From Enterobacter cloacae (lineage in GTDB: Bacteria; Pseudomonadota; Gammaproteobacteria; Enterobacterales; Enterobacteriaceae), in contig NZ_CP056117.1 of assembly GCF_013375935.1 (NCBI RefSeq), positions 3,596,001 to 3,660,000 on the forward strand: DNA of 64,000 bases, read 5' to 3'. Positions 18,701 through 26,993 of this stretch are shown here, one piece after another (positions within the stretch are counted from its first letter, which is position 1; each line of letters opens with the position of its first letter). The position numbers and the translations under genes were made by a program. A model generated the notes under the pieces. The model did not search any database, had not been told where the DNA came from, and was given only the letters and a program-made list of their open reading frames with translations.

Positions 18701-19686
18701 TTCGACAGGCGCGCGTACAGCGGCAGGATCTCCGTATGGCGCAGGTCGCGCTTGCTGAGCGCGTCGGCGGTATCGCGTATCTCGCGCTCGCCGCTCATGA
18801 AGATCAGAATGTCGCCCGCGCTTTCGTTCCCCAGCTCGTCTACGGCGTCAAAAATCGCCTGCAGCTGGTCGCGTTCGGTATCGTCCGCCGCCTCCACAAT
18901 CGGGCGATAGCGCACTTCCACCGGATAGGTACGGCCCGACACTTCAATAATCGGCGCATTGTTGAAGTGTTTTGAGAAACGCTCCGGGTCAATGGTCGCG
19001 GAGGTGATGATGATTTTCAGATCCGGACGACGCGGCAGCAGCTCCTTCAGGTAGCCGAGCAGGAAGTCGATGTTCAGGCTGCGCTCGTGCGCCTCATCGA
19101 TGATGATGGTGTCATACTGCATCAGCAGGCGATCCTGCTGGATTTCTGCCAGCAGGATACCGTCGGTCATCAGCTTGACCATGGTGTTATCGCTCACATG
19201 GTCGCTGAAGCGCACCTTATAACCGATGCAGCCGCCCGGCTCCGTTTGCAGCTCTTCAGCAATACGGTTGGCCACGGTACGCGCCGCCAGACGACGCGGC
19301 TGGGTGTGGCCAATCAGCCCCTTCACCCCGCGGCCCAGCTCCATGCAGATTTTCGGCAGCTGGGTCGTTTTCCCCGACCCGGTTTCGCCCGCGACGATCA
19401 CCACCTGGTGGTCGCGCACGGCGTTGAGGATGTCCTGCTTTTTCTGGCTGACGGGCAGATTTTCCGGATAGGTAATCTCCGGGCGCGCGGCTTCACGCAG
19501 CACAACTTTCCCTGCCGCCTGTTCAATCTCTTTCGCCATCTCCTGGTAAATGGCCTGTTGTGCATCAGGATTTTTAACCTTCTTAACGCCGTGCAGGCGG
19601 CGCGCAAACCGCTGTTTATCGCGCAGCATCAGCGAATCAAGCTGCTGCATCAGCATCGGGAAGGTTAACTTATGTTGTTCTGTCAT
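15784..19686 (-). CDS. hrpA: ATP-dependent RNA helicase HrpA
   Basis: A 1300-residue DEAH-box helicase, full length compared with E. coli HrpA and highly similar. Walker A GETGSGKT is at 100-107, DEAH at 197-200 and the SAT motif at about 229-231. RecA-like domains 1 and 2 span about 80-420, followed by winged-helix/ratchet and HA2-type regions and the long HrpA-specific C-terminal DUF3418 region (about 690-1290). HrpA acts in the cytoplasm; in E. coli it is implicated in mRNA processing and rescue of stalled ribosomes. Divergent from azoR, as in E. coli. No frameshift is seen across its 3.9 kb. Confidence 0.97.
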   Translation of the reverse strand: MTEQHKLTFPMLMQQLDSLMLRDKQRFARRLHGVKKVKNPDAQQAIYQEMAKEIEQAAGKVVLREAARPEITYPENLPVSQKKQDILNAVRDHQVVIVAGETGSGKTTQLPKICMELGRGVKGLIGHTQPRRLAARTVANRIAEELQTEPGGCIGYKVRFSDHVSDNTMVKLMTDGILLAEIQQDRLLMQYDTIIIDEAHERSLNIDFLLGYLKELLPRRPDLKIIITSATIDPERFSKHFNNAPIIEVSGRTYPVEVRYRPIVEAADDTERDQLQAIFDAVDELGNESAGDILIFMSGEREIRDTADALSKRDLRHTEILPLYARLSNSEQNRVFQPHGGRRIVLATNVAETSLTVPGIKYVIDPGTARISRYSYRTKVQRLPIEPVSQASANQRKGRCGRVSEGICIRLYSEDDFLSRPEFTDPEILRTNLASVILQMTALGLGDIAAFPFVEAPDKRNIQDGVRLLEELGAITTNEQASAYKLTPLGRQLSQLPVDPRLARMVLEAQKHGCVREAMIVTSALSIQDPRERPMDKQQASDEKHRRFHDKESDFLAFVNLWNYIGEQQKALSSNQFRRQCRVDFLNYLRVREWQDIYTQLRQVVKELGIPVNSEPAEYREIHIALLTGLLSHIGMKDADKQEYTGARNARFSIFPGSGLFKKPPKWTMVAELVETSRLWGRIAARIDPEWVEPVAQHLLKRSYSEPHWERGQGAVMATEKVTVYGLPVVAARKVNYSQIDPALSRELFIRHALVEGDWQTRHAFFRENLKLRAEVEELEHKSRRRDILVDDETLFEFYDQRISHDVISARHFDSWWKKASKETPDLLNFEKSMLIKEGAESVSKLDYPNFWHQGNLKLRLTYQFEPGADADGVTVHIPLPLLNQVEESGFEWQIPGLRRELVIALIKSLPKPVRRNFVPAPNYAEAFLGRVTPLELPLLDALEREFRRMTGTTIDRDDWNWDQVPDHLKISFRVVDDKNKKLLEGRSLTELKEALKGKVQETLSAVADDGIEQSGLHIWSFGQLPESYEQKRGNYRVKAWPALVDERDSVAIKLFDNPQEQQQMMWRGLRRLLLLNIPSPIKYLHEKLPNKAKLGLYFNPYGKVLDLIDDCISCGVDKLIHEAGGPVWTEEGFARLHDKVRAELNDTVVEIAKQVEQILTAVFNINKRLKGRVDMTMALGLSDVKAQMAGLVYRGFVTGNGFKRLGDTLRYLQAIEKRLEKMAVDPHRDRAQMLKVESVQQAWQQWLNKLPPARRDDEDVQEIRWMIEELRVSFFAQQLGTPYPISDKRILQAMEQITA

Positions 19687-19833
19687 AGCGTTAATGGGCA
19701 GTGCTCTGCCGGGTAAAATCTCTTTTTAATGATTGCTATAGCGTACCACATCAGCGCTTTTCGCGCCTTATTCAAAAAATTCGAACATAGACTTCGATAT
19801 ATTGCGCTATCCCTGTGGCAGGATTGTGAATAA

Positions 19834-20496
<663 letters not shown>

Positions 20497-20499
20497 GAT

Positions 20500-20533
20500 C
20501 CTCCCCTCTCACCGCCCGGTGGGAGGGTTTTTC
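20500..20533 (+). terminator. Rho-independent terminator after azoR
   Basis: CCTCCC pairs with GGGAGG around an inner CACCG/CGGTG stem, followed by GTTTTTCTTT. Confidence 0.7.
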
Positions 20534-20585
20534 TTTCCCTGAAAGTTCGTTATCATCCGCTCCCCCTTTCCAGCCGGACAGCCTG

Positions 20586-21272
20586 ATGTCTGTCATTATC
20601 GATACTTTTATTGCTCCGCCGTGTCACGACGAGGTTGAGATCCTCTGGCAGGACGACCATCTTTTGCTGATTAATAAACCTTCCGGGCTGCTTAGCCTGT
20701 CGGGTAAAAATCCGCAGAACCGCGACTCCGTGCACTATCGTCTGGTACAGGACTTCCCCGGCTGCACGCTGGTACACCGTCTCGATTTCGGCACGTCGGG
20801 CCTGATGGTGATTGCCCTGAATAAAGCCGTTAACGCCGCCCTGTGCCACCAGTTCAGCCAGCGCGCCGTGACCAAGGTTTACAGCGCCCTGCTTTGCGGA
20901 CACGTGGAGCAGGATGACGGGATCGTCGATGCGCCCATCGCCAAAGATCCGGCGCTGTTTCCGCTGATGTCGATCTGTGCCGTCAACGGCAAACCCGCCC
21001 GCTCGCGCTATCGGGTGGTGGAACGTCTGTATCAGAATAGGGAGGTGCCGGTAACGCGGGTCGAACTGTCGCCTGAAACCGGGCGAACCCACCAGCTGCG
21101 CCTACACTGCCAGCAGCTGGGCCATCCGATTTTAGGCTGCGATCTGTATGGGGGGCTGACGCTGCCGGGCACCGGGGCGACGCCACGGCTGATGCTGCAC
21201 GCCAGCGAGCTGAATTTTATTCATCCGGCGAGCGGCGAGACGATCCGCGCCCGTCACGCCGCGCCGTTCTGA
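20586..21272 (+). CDS. RluA-family pseudouridine synthase
   Basis: A 228-residue RNA pseudouridine synthase. NKPSGLLS (about 35-42) is the family entry motif, and HRLDFGTSGL (about 64-73) contains the catalytic Asp67. ETGRTHQLRLH (about 164-174) and GHPILGCDLYG complete the RluA signature. There is no S4 domain, so it is nearer RluA/TruC than RluC or RluD. It diverges from E. coli RluA at many positions (for example SLSGKNPQNRDS), so it may be an additional paralogue whose RNA target is unknown. It converges on yaiL with only 7 bases between stops. Confidence 0.82.
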   Translation: MSVIIDTFIAPPCHDEVEILWQDDHLLLINKPSGLLSLSGKNPQNRDSVHYRLVQDFPGCTLVHRLDFGTSGLMVIALNKAVNAALCHQFSQRAVTKVYSALLCGHVEQDDGIVDAPIAKDPALFPLMSICAVNGKPARSRYRVVERLYQNREVPVTRVELSPETGRTHQLRLHCQQLGHPILGCDLYGGLTLPGTGATPRLMLHASELNFIHPASGETIRARHAAPF

Positions 21273-21279
21273 GCGGGGT

Positions 21280-21819
21280 TTACCACATTAAATCGTCAGG
21301 GACTTTGAAATCCGCATACGGATCGTCTTCGTCCTGCTCTTCCTGACTCAGCGCGCTGTTTAACACGATGCTGTCGGCATCGCGCTGGGCAATTTTATCC
21401 GCCACCACGGCCGGAATAATCGCGTATTCGCAGTCGCCGTTGGCGTTAATCACCAGTCGGGCAATCGCCAGACGGCCGTTAATCAGCTGAGCCTGCGTCT
21501 GCTTATCAACGTCGATTTTTTTAATCAGGTTGCCGTCGGTAAAGTTAAAGGTGATGTTGCCTTTCGCCACGGTGATGCGGTTCATCTCAATCAGCTGCTT
21601 CACCTGCGCTTTAAACTCTTTCGCCAGCACGGCCTGCTTCTGCTGCTCGCTCAGCTGCCTGTCGCGCTCGAGCTGCGCTTTCTTATTCTCTTCTACGGCC
21701 TCTCTCGCCTCGCGAGCCTGGACGCGGGATTTTTTCGCCGTGCGCTGAACTTTCGCCATCTTTTTGCTGCTGACTAAGCCCGCTTTCAGCATCTGCTCTT
21801 GCAGGGTGAGTTTTGTCAT
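21280..21819 (-). CDS. yaiL: YaiL, DUF2058 protein
   Basis: A 179-residue basic protein, the same length as E. coli YaiL and closely similar from MTKLTLQEQ to the C-terminal DDPYADFKVPDDLMW. A lysine- and glutamate-rich helical segment (about 20-75) is followed by a compact domain (about 85-155). The DUF2058 family is described as nucleoprotein- or polynucleotide-associated, and the function is unknown. In E. coli yaiL lies in a different neighbourhood, far from azoR, so the position here is a rearrangement. Cytoplasmic, monocistronic. Confidence 0.88.
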   Translation of the reverse strand: MTKLTLQEQMLKAGLVSSKKMAKVQRTAKKSRVQAREAREAVEENKKAQLERDRQLSEQQKQAVLAKEFKAQVKQLIEMNRITVAKGNITFNFTDGNLIKKIDVDKQTQAQLINGRLAIARLVINANGDCEYAIIPAVVADKIAQRDADSIVLNSALSQEEQDEDDPYADFKVPDDLMW

Positions 21820-21988
21820 GATCGTTTAAACCGGTTGAAAATGTCGGAGGATTATACCTGAATTGAGCCGTTCATGAAGAACCCTCATGTTGCGGTGAAA
21901 TTAAGTCACTTCCCCTGCGCCAGCGGCTCAGGCATAAATTATGCATTGATAACGTTCCGGCAACATGAACTTAGGATGCATAACCAAA

Positions 21989-22963
21989 ATGAGCCAGGCT
22001 TTCACATTTACCCTTAAGCGCAGTTGCTTCGATGAAAATTATAACCCGTCTGAAAATACGCGTACCACCACCAACTTTGCCAACCTGGCCCGCGGCGAGA
22101 AGCGTCAGGAAAACCTGCGCAATACGCTGGTGATGATCAACAATCGCTTCAACGCGCTGGCGCGCTGGGATAACCCTAAAGCCGACCGCTACGCCGTCGA
22201 GCTGGAGATTATTTCTGTCGATATGAATATCGGCGGCGATTTTACCTTCCCGGCCATCGAAATTCTGCAAACGACGATCGTGGATAAAAAAACCAGCGAG
22301 CGCATCGAAGGCATCGTGGGAAATAACTTCTCCTCCTACGTCCGCGACTATGACTTCAGCGTCCTGCTGCTGGAGCATAATAAAGATCGATCCCGGTTTA
22401 GCCTCCCCGACAATTTTGGCGAGCTGCACGGCAATATCTTTAAAAGCTTTATCCACTCTGCGGCGTATCGGACGAACTTTAAAAAAGCGCCGGTAATCTG
22501 CCTGAGCGTTTCCAGCAAAGACACCTACCGTCGTACCGGCAACCACCACCCGGTGCTGGGCTTTGAGTACCAGCCGGACGGCGAATCGCTGACGGAGCAG
22601 TATTTCGCCAGAATGGGCCTCAGCGTTCGCTACTTCATGCCTGAAAACAGCGTCGCGCCCTTTGCCTTCTTCTTCACCGGCGATTTGCTGCGCGATTACA
22701 CCAACCTCGAGCTAATCGGCACCATCAGCACCATGGAGACGTTCCAGAAGATCTATCGCCCGGAAATTTATAATGCCAATTCCGCCGCGGGACAGTGTTA
22801 CCAGCCTGATTTGAACCAGCAGGATCACTCGTTAACGAAAATCGTTTATGACCGCGAAGAGCGCAGCCGGCTGGCCATTGAGCAGGGAAAATATACCGAA
22901 GAGCGGTTTATCAAACCCTATAAAACCCTTCTTGAGCAGTGGTCTCATAACTTCTCGCTTTAA
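21989..22963 (+). CDS. mesX: MesX (DUF1852), partner of the MesD methionine synthase
   Basis: A 324-residue DUF1852 protein starting MSQAFTFTLKRSC. DUF1852 genes are typically found beside core methionine synthases of the MesD family, and published genetic work showed that MesD needs a DUF1852 partner and oxygen to make methionine without methylfolate or cobalamin. Conserved-looking stretches include GIVGNNFSSYVRDYDFSVLLLEH and GNHHPVLGFEYQPD. No signal peptide or membrane segment. The start at 21989 is chosen over 21965 because TTAGGA lies upstream, though at long spacing. mesD starts 25 bases after the stop, so the two form an operon. The methyl donor remains undefined. Confidence 0.85.
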   Translation: MSQAFTFTLKRSCFDENYNPSENTRTTTNFANLARGEKRQENLRNTLVMINNRFNALARWDNPKADRYAVELEIISVDMNIGGDFTFPAIEILQTTIVDKKTSERIEGIVGNNFSSYVRDYDFSVLLLEHNKDRSRFSLPDNFGELHGNIFKSFIHSAAYRTNFKKAPVICLSVSSKDTYRRTGNHHPVLGFEYQPDGESLTEQYFARMGLSVRYFMPENSVAPFAFFFTGDLLRDYTNLELIGTISTMETFQKIYRPEIYNANSAAGQCYQPDLNQQDHSLTKIVYDREERSRLAIEQGKYTEERFIKPYKTLLEQWSHNFSL

Positions 22964-22988
22964 TATTACGGATAAAAGGTTACTTATT

Positions 22989-24017
22989 ATGAAAACATTG
23001 CTCCCGACTTCAACGGCTGGCAGCCTGCCGAAACCCACCTGGCTCGCGCAGCCGGAAACGCTCTGGTCACCGTGGAAACTGCAGGACGAGGAATTGCTGG
23101 CAGGCAAACAGGACGCGCTGCGCCTGTCCCTGGATGAACAGCTTCGCGCGGGAATCGATATCGTCAGCGACGGCGAGCAAACCCGCCAGCACTTCGTTAC
23201 CACCTTTATTGAGCACCTGAGCGGCGTGGATTTTGAAAATCGCCAGACGGTGCGGATCCGCAACCGCTACGATGCGAGCGTGCCGACGGTGGTCGATGCG
23301 GTCGCGCGGCAGAAGCCGGTGTTCGTTGACGACGCGAAATACCTGCGCCAGCTCACGGACAGGCCGATCAAATGGGCGCTGCCCGGCCCGATGACCATGA
23401 TCGACACGCTCTACGACGCCCACTACAAAAGCCGCGAAAAGCTGGCCTGGGAGTTCGCTAAAATTCTCAATCAGGAAGCCCGCGAGCTGGAAGCGGCCGG
23501 CGTCGACATTATTCAGTTCGATGAACCTGCCTTTAACGTCTTTTTCGACGAGGTGAACGACTGGGGTATCGCCGCGCTGGAACGCGCCGTGGAAGGGCTG
23601 AAATGCGAAACCGCGGTGCATATCTGCTACGGGTACGGCATCAAGGCCAATACTGACTGGAAAAAGACGCTCGGCTCCGAGTGGCGCCAGTATGAAGAGG
23701 CGTTTCCTAAGTTGCAGACCTCGAAAATCGACATCATCTCGCTGGAGTGCCACAACTCCCGCGTGCCGATGGATCTGCTGGAGCTGATCCGCGGTAAAAA
23801 AGTGATGGTGGGGGCAATCGATGTGGCAACGACCACCGTCGAAACGCCGGAAGAGGTCGCCGATACGCTGCGCAAGGCGCTGCAGTTTGTCGATGCGGAC
23901 AAGCTTTATCCGTCAACCAACTGCGGCATGGCCCCCCTTTCCCGCCAGGTCGCTAACGGTAAGCTCATCGCGCTGAGCGCCGGGGCAGAAATCGTCCGCC
24001 GCGAGCTTGCCCGCTAG
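22989..24017 (+). CDS. mesD: MesD, folate- and B12-independent core methionine synthase
   Basis: A 342-residue protein equal to the C-terminal catalytic half of MetE, without the N-terminal folate-binding domain. The zinc ligands expected for homocysteine binding are visible: His211 and Cys213 in HICYGYG, Glu253 in LECHNS, and Cys312 in TNCGMAP. IQFDEPAF (about 175-182) is a MetE motif. It follows mesX, defining the MesD family, which is reported to be found only in aerobes and to depend on oxygen and DUF1852. It transfers a methyl group from an unknown donor to homocysteine. The stop overlaps the convergent LysR gene stop by four bases. An upstream in-frame start at 22848 would lie inside mesX and is rejected. 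Confidence 0.87.
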   Translation: MKTLLPTSTAGSLPKPTWLAQPETLWSPWKLQDEELLAGKQDALRLSLDEQLRAGIDIVSDGEQTRQHFVTTFIEHLSGVDFENRQTVRIRNRYDASVPTVVDAVARQKPVFVDDAKYLRQLTDRPIKWALPGPMTMIDTLYDAHYKSREKLAWEFAKILNQEARELEAAGVDIIQFDEPAFNVFFDEVNDWGIAALERAVEGLKCETAVHICYGYGIKANTDWKKTLGSEWRQYEEAFPKLQTSKIDIISLECHNSRVPMDLLELIRGKKVMVGAIDVATTTVETPEEVADTLRKALQFVDADKLYPSTNCGMAPLSRQVANGKLIALSAGAEIVRRELAR

Positions 24018-24946
24018 GCCTGCCAGTAGAGCGGCGTGCCGAACCGTTCAATATAGTGATCGATAACCGCCCTGACGTTCAGGGGCGGATGCCGCGCGTT
24101 CGGGTAAATCGCCGCAATCGTCAGTGGCTCCGTATTAATGGAACACTCCATCTCCGGCAGCAGCGCCACCAGCTCGCCGCTTTTCAGCCTTTCGCTCACC
24201 ATCCAGTCCGGAAAAAGCACAATCCCCATGCCGCCCAGTGCGGCAATAAGCAGCGTTTCCGCATTATTCGAGGCCATCAGCGGTGCGATGGGATAGTGAA
24301 CCCACGCCTCGCCCGGCCTGCGGATCAGCCAGCGGTTTGGCCCGGACGAGCCGCGGTAGACCAGGCAGCGGTGGCGGCTAAGATCGTCCGGCCCTTCAGG
24401 CGCGCCGTGCTTTCGCAGATAGTCCGGCGAGGCCGCGAGGTGATAGAACTGCTGCCCGAATATCCGCGCGTGAAACGAGGAGTCCGTGAGCGCGCCGATG
24501 CGGAAGATAACGTCTGCGGCGTCGCGGTGAGGATCGATAAAATCGTCGGTGAGGGTCAGCTCAACGGAAAGGCGGGGATAACGTGCTGAAAGCGCGGGCA
24601 GCCCCGGCGCAATGTGCCTTTGCCCGAAAAAGACCGGTCCATTGATGCGCAGCGTGCCCGACGGCTCGCGCGCGCGTTCATCCAGCTCGCGTCGCGCGTC
24701 CTCCAGATTCCCCGCCATCGCCCGCGCATAGCGAACAAAAAGATGCCCGCTCTCGGTGGGGATAATCGCCCGCGTGTTGCGGTAGAAAAGCTGCTGCCCG
24801 AGGGCATCCTCAAGCTGGTGGATCACGCGTGAAACCTGCGACGCGGAGATCCCCTCCCGCCTCGCGACCACGGAAAAATTCTGCGCGTCATACACGTCGA
24901 TAAAAATCAGCAGCGCGCGAATGCTGATATTTCCGGCATCAATCAT
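24014..24946 (-). CDS. LysR-family transcriptional regulator
   Basis: A 310-residue LysR-type regulator of the AaeR/DmlR/CrgA subgroup. The N-terminal winged helix (about 8-67) includes NFSVVARREGISASQVSRVIHQLEDALGQQLFYR. EPSGTLRINGPVFFGQRHIAP (about 93-113) marks the start of the periplasmic-binding-protein-like effector domain. It is divergent from two YdcZ-type transporter genes, with a 98-base spacer to the first, the usual arrangement for a LysR regulator and its target. Its 3' end overlaps mesD, so mesXD control is also conceivable but less likely. Effector unknown. Confidence 0.87.
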   Translation of the reverse strand: MIDAGNISIRALLIFIDVYDAQNFSVVARREGISASQVSRVIHQLEDALGQQLFYRNTRAIIPTESGHLFVRYARAMAGNLEDARRELDERAREPSGTLRINGPVFFGQRHIAPGLPALSARYPRLSVELTLTDDFIDPHRDAADVIFRIGALTDSSFHARIFGQQFYHLAASPDYLRKHGAPEGPDDLSRHRCLVYRGSSGPNRWLIRRPGEAWVHYPIAPLMASNNAETLLIAALGGMGIVLFPDWMVSERLKSGELVALLPEMECSINTEPLTIAAIYPNARHPPLNVRAVIDHYIERFGTPLYWQA

Positions 24947-25044
24947 TAATGCATATCCTGCACAGGTGTTTCCTGCATTATGGCATTTTTCTCAATGATT
25001 ATCAGACGTACTCTTCTCCGCCTGAAAAAAGGAGAAGAGGCGTT

Positions 25045-25479
25045 ATGCACGTTATTTTGATTTTACTGGTGATTGCCGGCGGTATGGGGCTATCCGTGGA
25101 GGCCGGGCTGCTGGGGCCGCTGGGTGCTGAAGTCGGCGATCTGTGGGCCACATTCAGCATATTCAGCGTGGGGGCCGGGCTGACGTTTATGCTGATGCTG
25201 TTTTTCAGCCCGCGCAACAGCCCCTCGTTCTTTGCGCAGCCGTCCTGGCATCTGCTCGGCGGGGTGCTCGGCCCGGTTTACGTCGTCATTCTGACCATTG
25301 CCACGCCGGCAATCGGCATTGCCATGACGATGATAGGCATTCTGGCCGGTCAGGTATTTAAGAGCCTGATAATCGACCACTTTGGCCTGCTGGGCACGCC
25401 GCACCGCAGGATCGATACGAAACGCATTATCGCGCTGGCGTTTATTATCGCCGCGCTTATTCTCGTGGCGCAGGGGTAA
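25045..25479 (+). CDS. YdcZ/DUF606-type small DMT-superfamily membrane protein, A
   Basis: A 144-residue inner membrane protein with about five hydrophobic spans (VILILLVIAGGMGLSVEAG; ATFSIFSVGAGLTFMLML; LLGGVLGPVYVVILTI; IGIAMTMIGILAGQVF; IIALAFIIAALILVA). It belongs to DUF606, related to the drug/metabolite transporter superfamily. The start at 25045 follows AAAGGAGAAGAGG; a longer frame from 24949 would overlap the regulator promoter. It is followed 4 bases later by a homologous gene, so the pair probably forms a heteromeric transporter of unknown substrate, controlled by the divergent LysR regulator. Confidence 0.8.
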   Translation: MHVILILLVIAGGMGLSVEAGLLGPLGAEVGDLWATFSIFSVGAGLTFMLMLFFSPRNSPSFFAQPSWHLLGGVLGPVYVVILTIATPAIGIAMTMIGILAGQVFKSLIIDHFGLLGTPHRRIDTKRIIALAFIIAALILVAQG

Positions 25480-25483
25480 GGTT

Positions 25484-25942
25484 ATGACGGTAATTATGAT
25501 TATTCTGGCCGTTATCGGCGGCGCGACGCTGAGCGTTCAGGCCGCCATCAACGGGCAATTAGGCAGCAGCGTGGGGGTTTTCAAAAGCGCGTTTCTGACG
25601 TTTTCCGTCGGGGCACTGGTGACCGCCCTGCTCATCTTCTTCTTTGAGCCGAAACAGGCGGTCGGCCTGATGGATGTGCCCAAATGGCAGCTTCTGGGCG
25701 CGCTGTGCGGCGTGCCCTATATCGTGATTATGGTCCTCGCCGTGCAGCGTATCGGCACCGCCGTCGCGACGGTGGCGGTGATTTTAGGACAGCTGACCAT
25801 GAGTATGCTGATCGACAACTTCGGCTGGCTTAACAATGCGGCCATTCCGTTTTCCATGAGCCGCCTGGGGGCCGTCGTCTGCCTGGGTATTGCGCTGTGC
25901 TTTATTTACTCCAGCAGCAAGCCGCGGCCCGAAGGCGATTAA
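25484..25942 (+). CDS. YdcZ/DUF606-type small DMT-superfamily membrane protein, B
   Basis: A 152-residue paralogue of the preceding protein with the same spans (IMIILAVIGGATLSVQAAING; LTFSVGALVTALLIFF; LLGALCGVPYIVIMVL; VATVAVILGQLTMSM; LGAVVCLGIALCFIY). AAINGQLG and LGALCGVPYI are typical DUF606 motifs. Paired small DMT proteins often work as hetero-oligomers; that is inferred here from the 4-base spacing. The start at 25484 follows GGGGTAAGG. Its stop lies only 2 bases from the convergent stop of the lipid operon, with no room for a terminator between them. Confidence 0.82.
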   Translation: MTVIMIILAVIGGATLSVQAAINGQLGSSVGVFKSAFLTFSVGALVTALLIFFFEPKQAVGLMDVPKWQLLGALCGVPYIVIMVLAVQRIGTAVATVAVILGQLTMSMLIDNFGWLNNAAIPFSMSRLGAVVCLGIALCFIYSSSKPRPEGD

Positions 25943-25944
25943 AC

Positions 25945-26472
25945 TTACTCCTTGCGGGTAAAGAACAGCGTCACCGTGGCGACGGTGACGCCAAATTTCT
26001 TCATCTCGGTTTTATTAAACAGATGCGTGCTGTCCTGCAGGTACATCCAGTCGTCAAAGTGCAGCAGCCAGGTTTTGCCGTCCGCCTTCACGTTCATGCT
26101 GTAGCGCCAGTTCAGGGCGTTGCCCGCCGTCTGGCCGGTAGCGACGCCCTCAATATCCCCTGCCGTGCCCTCGTAACGATCGCTGCCGACCCGGCGGATG
26201 TGCCACACGCGCTGCTGCTTTTCCCCGTCGTCGTAGACAAAATGCTCGTTCAGCGTCAGCGTATCGCCGATAACATCCCCGGCGATCTCGACGTGAAAAC
26301 GGCGGATCTGCTTCCCGCTGCGGTCCTGAACCATCCCCCACGCCTCGGTTTTCCCCTGGAAGTAGGTAAAAATATCCAGCGTCGGCTGCTGCTGACGATA
26401 CTCTTTCACCTCCGTGCTGCATCCGCCCACCAGCATCGTCAGGGCAAGCGCCATTAACAGAATACGTTTCAT
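25945..26472 (-). CDS. DUF3833 lipoprotein (lipid-modification operon, gene 8)
   Basis: A 175-residue predicted lipoprotein with lipobox VGGC (Cys18 acylated), placing it in the outer or inner membrane facing the periplasm. The DUF3833 fold (about 30-170) includes DIFTYFQGKTEAWGMVQDRSG and LHFDDWMYLQD. It is the last gene of an eight-gene operon running leftward from 31820 and overlaps the chalcone isomerase-like gene by four bases. DUF3833 genes are regular members of this operon type in Vibrio, Shewanella and Pseudomonas. Role unknown; a lipid-binding calycin-like function is plausible only as inference. Confidence 0.82.
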   Translation of the reverse strand: MKRILLMALALTMLVGGCSTEVKEYRQQQPTLDIFTYFQGKTEAWGMVQDRSGKQIRRFHVEIAGDVIGDTLTLNEHFVYDDGEKQQRVWHIRRVGSDRYEGTAGDIEGVATGQTAGNALNWRYSMNVKADGKTWLLHFDDWMYLQDSTHLFNKTEMKKFGVTVATVTLFFTRKE

Positions 26473-26993
26473 TTTGGACCTCCGATTAACCGCTGACGCA
26501 GTTCAGGATATTCGGTGCGGGGATCGAGCCAGATCGCCAGAAAACGCGAGCTGAACGCTGCCGACTGTCGCGGCCCCAGCGGCGTAAAACCCGTCTGCGA
26601 CGTCGGGCTGCGATACCAGAACTGTCCCTGGCCGCCGCTCACCACAAACGCAATCTGCGCGCCGGTAGTGACGTCCGGCCAGAGCGTGGACAGCATGCGC
26701 AGCCAGGCTTCACCCTGCGGCTCCCGCTGCAGGATGCCCTGCGCCTGCCACTGGTCGCGGGTCGCGTCGACCAGTTCGTCGCGATCGATATCCCGGGCAT
26801 AGGTGATAATCAGCGCGTTATCGCTGTCTACCCCCGCGTAGCGCCCGTCGGGCGTCAGCAGCCGGGAGGTATACACGGTAAACGGCCCCCAGGTGAGCGT
26901 GGCGTCGCCCACCTTGCGCCAGCTCAGCCAGTCAGCTGCCTGCGCGTTACAGGCCATAACGGTTAGCGCGAGCGCGAGTAACAGATGTCTCAT
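26469..26993 (-). CDS. Chalcone isomerase-like exported protein (operon gene 7)
   Basis: A 174-residue protein with a signal peptide ending CNAQA (about residue 19). The domain belongs to the bacterial chalcone-isomerase-like family: DATLTWGPFTVYTSRLLTPDG resembles the ligand-binding start of that fold, and LAIWLDPRT is near the C-terminus. Bacterial members are not proven isomerases, and fatty acid binding is known for plant relatives. The start at 26993 is chosen over a longer frame from 27233 because it gives the signal peptide and a four-base overlap with the upstream gene. Periplasmic (inferred). Confidence 0.8.
   Translation of the reverse strand: MRHLLLALALTVMACNAQAADWLSWRKVGDATLTWGPFTVYTSRLLTPDGRYAGVDSDNALIITYARDIDRDELVDATRDQWQAQGILQREPQGEAWLRMLSTLWPDVTTGAQIAFVVSGGQGQFWYRSPTSQTGFTPLGPRQSAAFSSRFLAIWLDPRTEYPELRQRLIGGPK

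Noticed and set aside
17056-18975. Long open frame (639 codons) on the plus strand opposite hrpA
   Set aside because: Antisense shadow of hrpA in GC-rich DNA; low-complexity Arg/His/Gln-rich translation with no family motif, no ribosome-binding site, and hrpA is full length.
21965-21988. Longer start for mesX at 21965
   Set aside because: No ribosome-binding site; the family N-terminus fits MSQAFTFTLKRS at 21989.
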